Under the pieces are notes generated by a model, which was not told where the DNA came from, searched no databases, and was given only the letters and a program-made list of their open reading frames with translations. A program made the position numbers and the translations under genes. Below, piece by piece: positions 63,202-64,000 of a stretch of 64,000 nucleotides of DNA (within the stretch, counting starts at the first letter, position 1; every line of letters starts with the position of its first letter). This stretch comes from Pseudomonas oryzihabitans (GTDB lineage: Bacteria > Pseudomonadota > Gammaproteobacteria > Pseudomonadales > Pseudomonadaceae), in the NCBI RefSeq assembly GCF_014522265.1, contig NZ_CP017024.1, forward strand, positions 2,570,001 through 2,634,000. The letters run 5' to 3'.

Positions 63202-64000
63202 ATGTCCTGGAACTTCCCTCTGTTGCTGGTTCTCGCGGTCGCCGTCTGCGGCGCCCTGGCGCTCATCGATCTGCTGGTGCTCGCACCGCGTCGTCGCAAG
63301 GCGATCCAGACCTACGGGCAGCAGGTCAGCGAGCCTGATCCCGTGGTCCTGGAGCAGTTGAACAAGGAACCGGCGCTGGTCGAGTACGGGAAGTCCTTCT
63401 TTCCCGTCCTGGCCATCGTGCTGATCCTGAGATCCTTCCTGGTGGAGCCGTTCCAGATTCCTTCGGGCTCCATGAAGCCGACCCTGGAAGTGGGCGACTT
63501 CATCCTGGTGAACAAATTCGCCTACGGCATCCGCCTGCCGGTGATCGATCTCAAGGTCATCCCGATCGGTGATCCGCAGCGTGGCGACGTCATGGTGTTC
63601 CGCTATCCCAGCGATCCCAGCGTCAACTACATCAAGCGCGTGATCGGCGTGCCGGGCGATACCATCCGCTATACCAGCGACAAGCAGCTGTACATCAACG
63701 GCCAGCGCGTCAGCGAGGAGCTGGTAGGCGACGAGCCGGGTTCGCTGGGCAGCGTCAAGCTGTTCAAGGAACAACTGGGCAAGGCCGAACACCTGATCCG
63801 CGAGGAGATGACCCGCTATCGCATGGAGCCCGACCACGAGTGGAAGGTGCCGGCCGGTCACTACTTCATGATGGGTGACAACCGCGACAACTCCAACGAC
63901 AGTCGCTACTGGGACGATCCCAACATTCCCCGTGATCTGCTGGGCATGGTTCCCGACCGCAACATCGTCGGCAAGGCCTTCGCCGTCTGGCTGAGCTGGC
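63202..64000 (+). CDS. lepB: Signal peptidase I (LepB), 5' part; runs off the window
   Basis: The first 266 codons of signal peptidase I, which cleaves secretory signal peptides in the inner membrane. Two membrane segments (FPLLLVLAVAVCGALALIDL and FFPVLAIVLILRSFLVEPFQ) are followed by the catalytic Ser in IPSGSMKPTL, the Lys in YIKRVIGVPGD and MGDNRDNSNDSRYW. ATG 63202 lies 5 bases after the lepA stop. The gene continues beyond 64000. Confidence 0.96.
   Translation, partial: MSWNFPLLLVLAVAVCGALALIDLLVLAPRRRKAIQTYGQQVSEPDPVVLEQLNKEPALVEYGKSFFPVLAIVLILRSFLVEPFQIPSGSMKPTLEVGDFILVNKFAYGIRLPVIDLKVIPIGDPQRGDVMVFRYPSDPSVNYIKRVIGVPGDTIRYTSDKQLYINGQRVSEELVGDEPGSLGSVKLFKEQLGKAEHLIREEMTRYRMEPDHEWKVPAGHYFMMGDNRDNSNDSRYWDDPNIPRDLLGMVPDRNIVGKAFAVWLSW

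Overview
The window is high-GC, densely packed chromosomal DNA from a Pseudomonas-group gammaproteobacterium. The evidence is gene content and gene order: dipA-aceF-aceE-glnE-waaF-waaC-waaG-waaP, msbA and hldE, ppc-adk-tsaB, the tctCBA/tctDE citrate locus, and ygfZ-sdhE-ygfX-nadB-algU-mucA-mucD-lepA-lepB. The proteins closely resemble their Pseudomonas aeruginosa counterparts, but the species cannot be fixed from this sequence alone. No rRNA, tRNA, prophage, CRISPR array or complete insertion sequence was seen.

Layout. 1-7.0 kb: 5' part of mscK, K+/H+ antiporter nhaP2, rlmJ, msrA and the c-di-GMP phosphodiesterase dipA. 7.3-12.0 kb: pyruvate dehydrogenase aceE-aceF on the minus strand. 12.3-15.3 kb: glnE. 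15.4-37.4 kb: a long lipopolysaccharide locus. It holds heptosyltransferases (waaF, waaC), waaG, the kinase waaP, three further kinase-like genes, a carbamoyltransferase (wapO), glycosyltransferases (wapH, ssg, a GT2), O-antigen ligase waaL, a kinase-like gene on the opposite strand, two more glycosyltransferases, a hexapeptide acetyltransferase, the exporter msbA, mig-14, the de-N-acetylase dnpA and hldE. 37.4-48.3 kb: a HerA-like ATPase, two lipoproteins, ppc, adk, tsaB, a DUF72 protein, an extensin-like protein and rsmJ. 48.5-53.9 kb: tctCBA transporter genes divergent from the tctDE two-component system. 53.9-58.1 kb: an HDOD protein, ygfZ, sdhE, ygfX and nadB. 58.4 kb to the end: algU-mucA, mucD, lepA and the start of lepB.

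How the genes work together. The 15-37 kb block builds inner and outer LPS core (HldE makes the heptose donor; WaaF/WaaC/WaaG extend; WaaP and relatives phosphorylate; WapO carbamoylates), flips core-lipid A (MsbA) and attaches O-antigen (WaaL). The tct genes form a tripartite tricarboxylate importer with its own two-component regulator. The algU block governs the envelope stress response.

Points of special interest. (i) Seven single-base frameshifts, nearly all explained by one missing base in a G or C run, break mscK, aceF, waaC, waaP and two kinase genes; the pattern looks like consensus under-calling rather than biology. (ii) ilvE is absent between glnE and waaF; a 22-codon micro-ORF with a strong ribosome binding site stands in its place. 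(iii) mucB and mucC are missing; mucA ends in a terminator and is followed directly by mucD. (iv) AlgU lacks a start codon at its usual position and appears to carry an N-terminal extension begun by GTG. (v) The LPS locus is rearranged and contains at least two kinase-fold proteins without the catalytic Asp. (vi) Two short inverted-repeat-bounded elements and several candidate operators (aceE GntR-type site; CA-rich Hfq/Crc motifs before tctC) were found. I did not find a convincing wholly new system; the nearest candidates are the extra LPS glycosylation/acetylation genes and the modified AlgU/Muc circuit.
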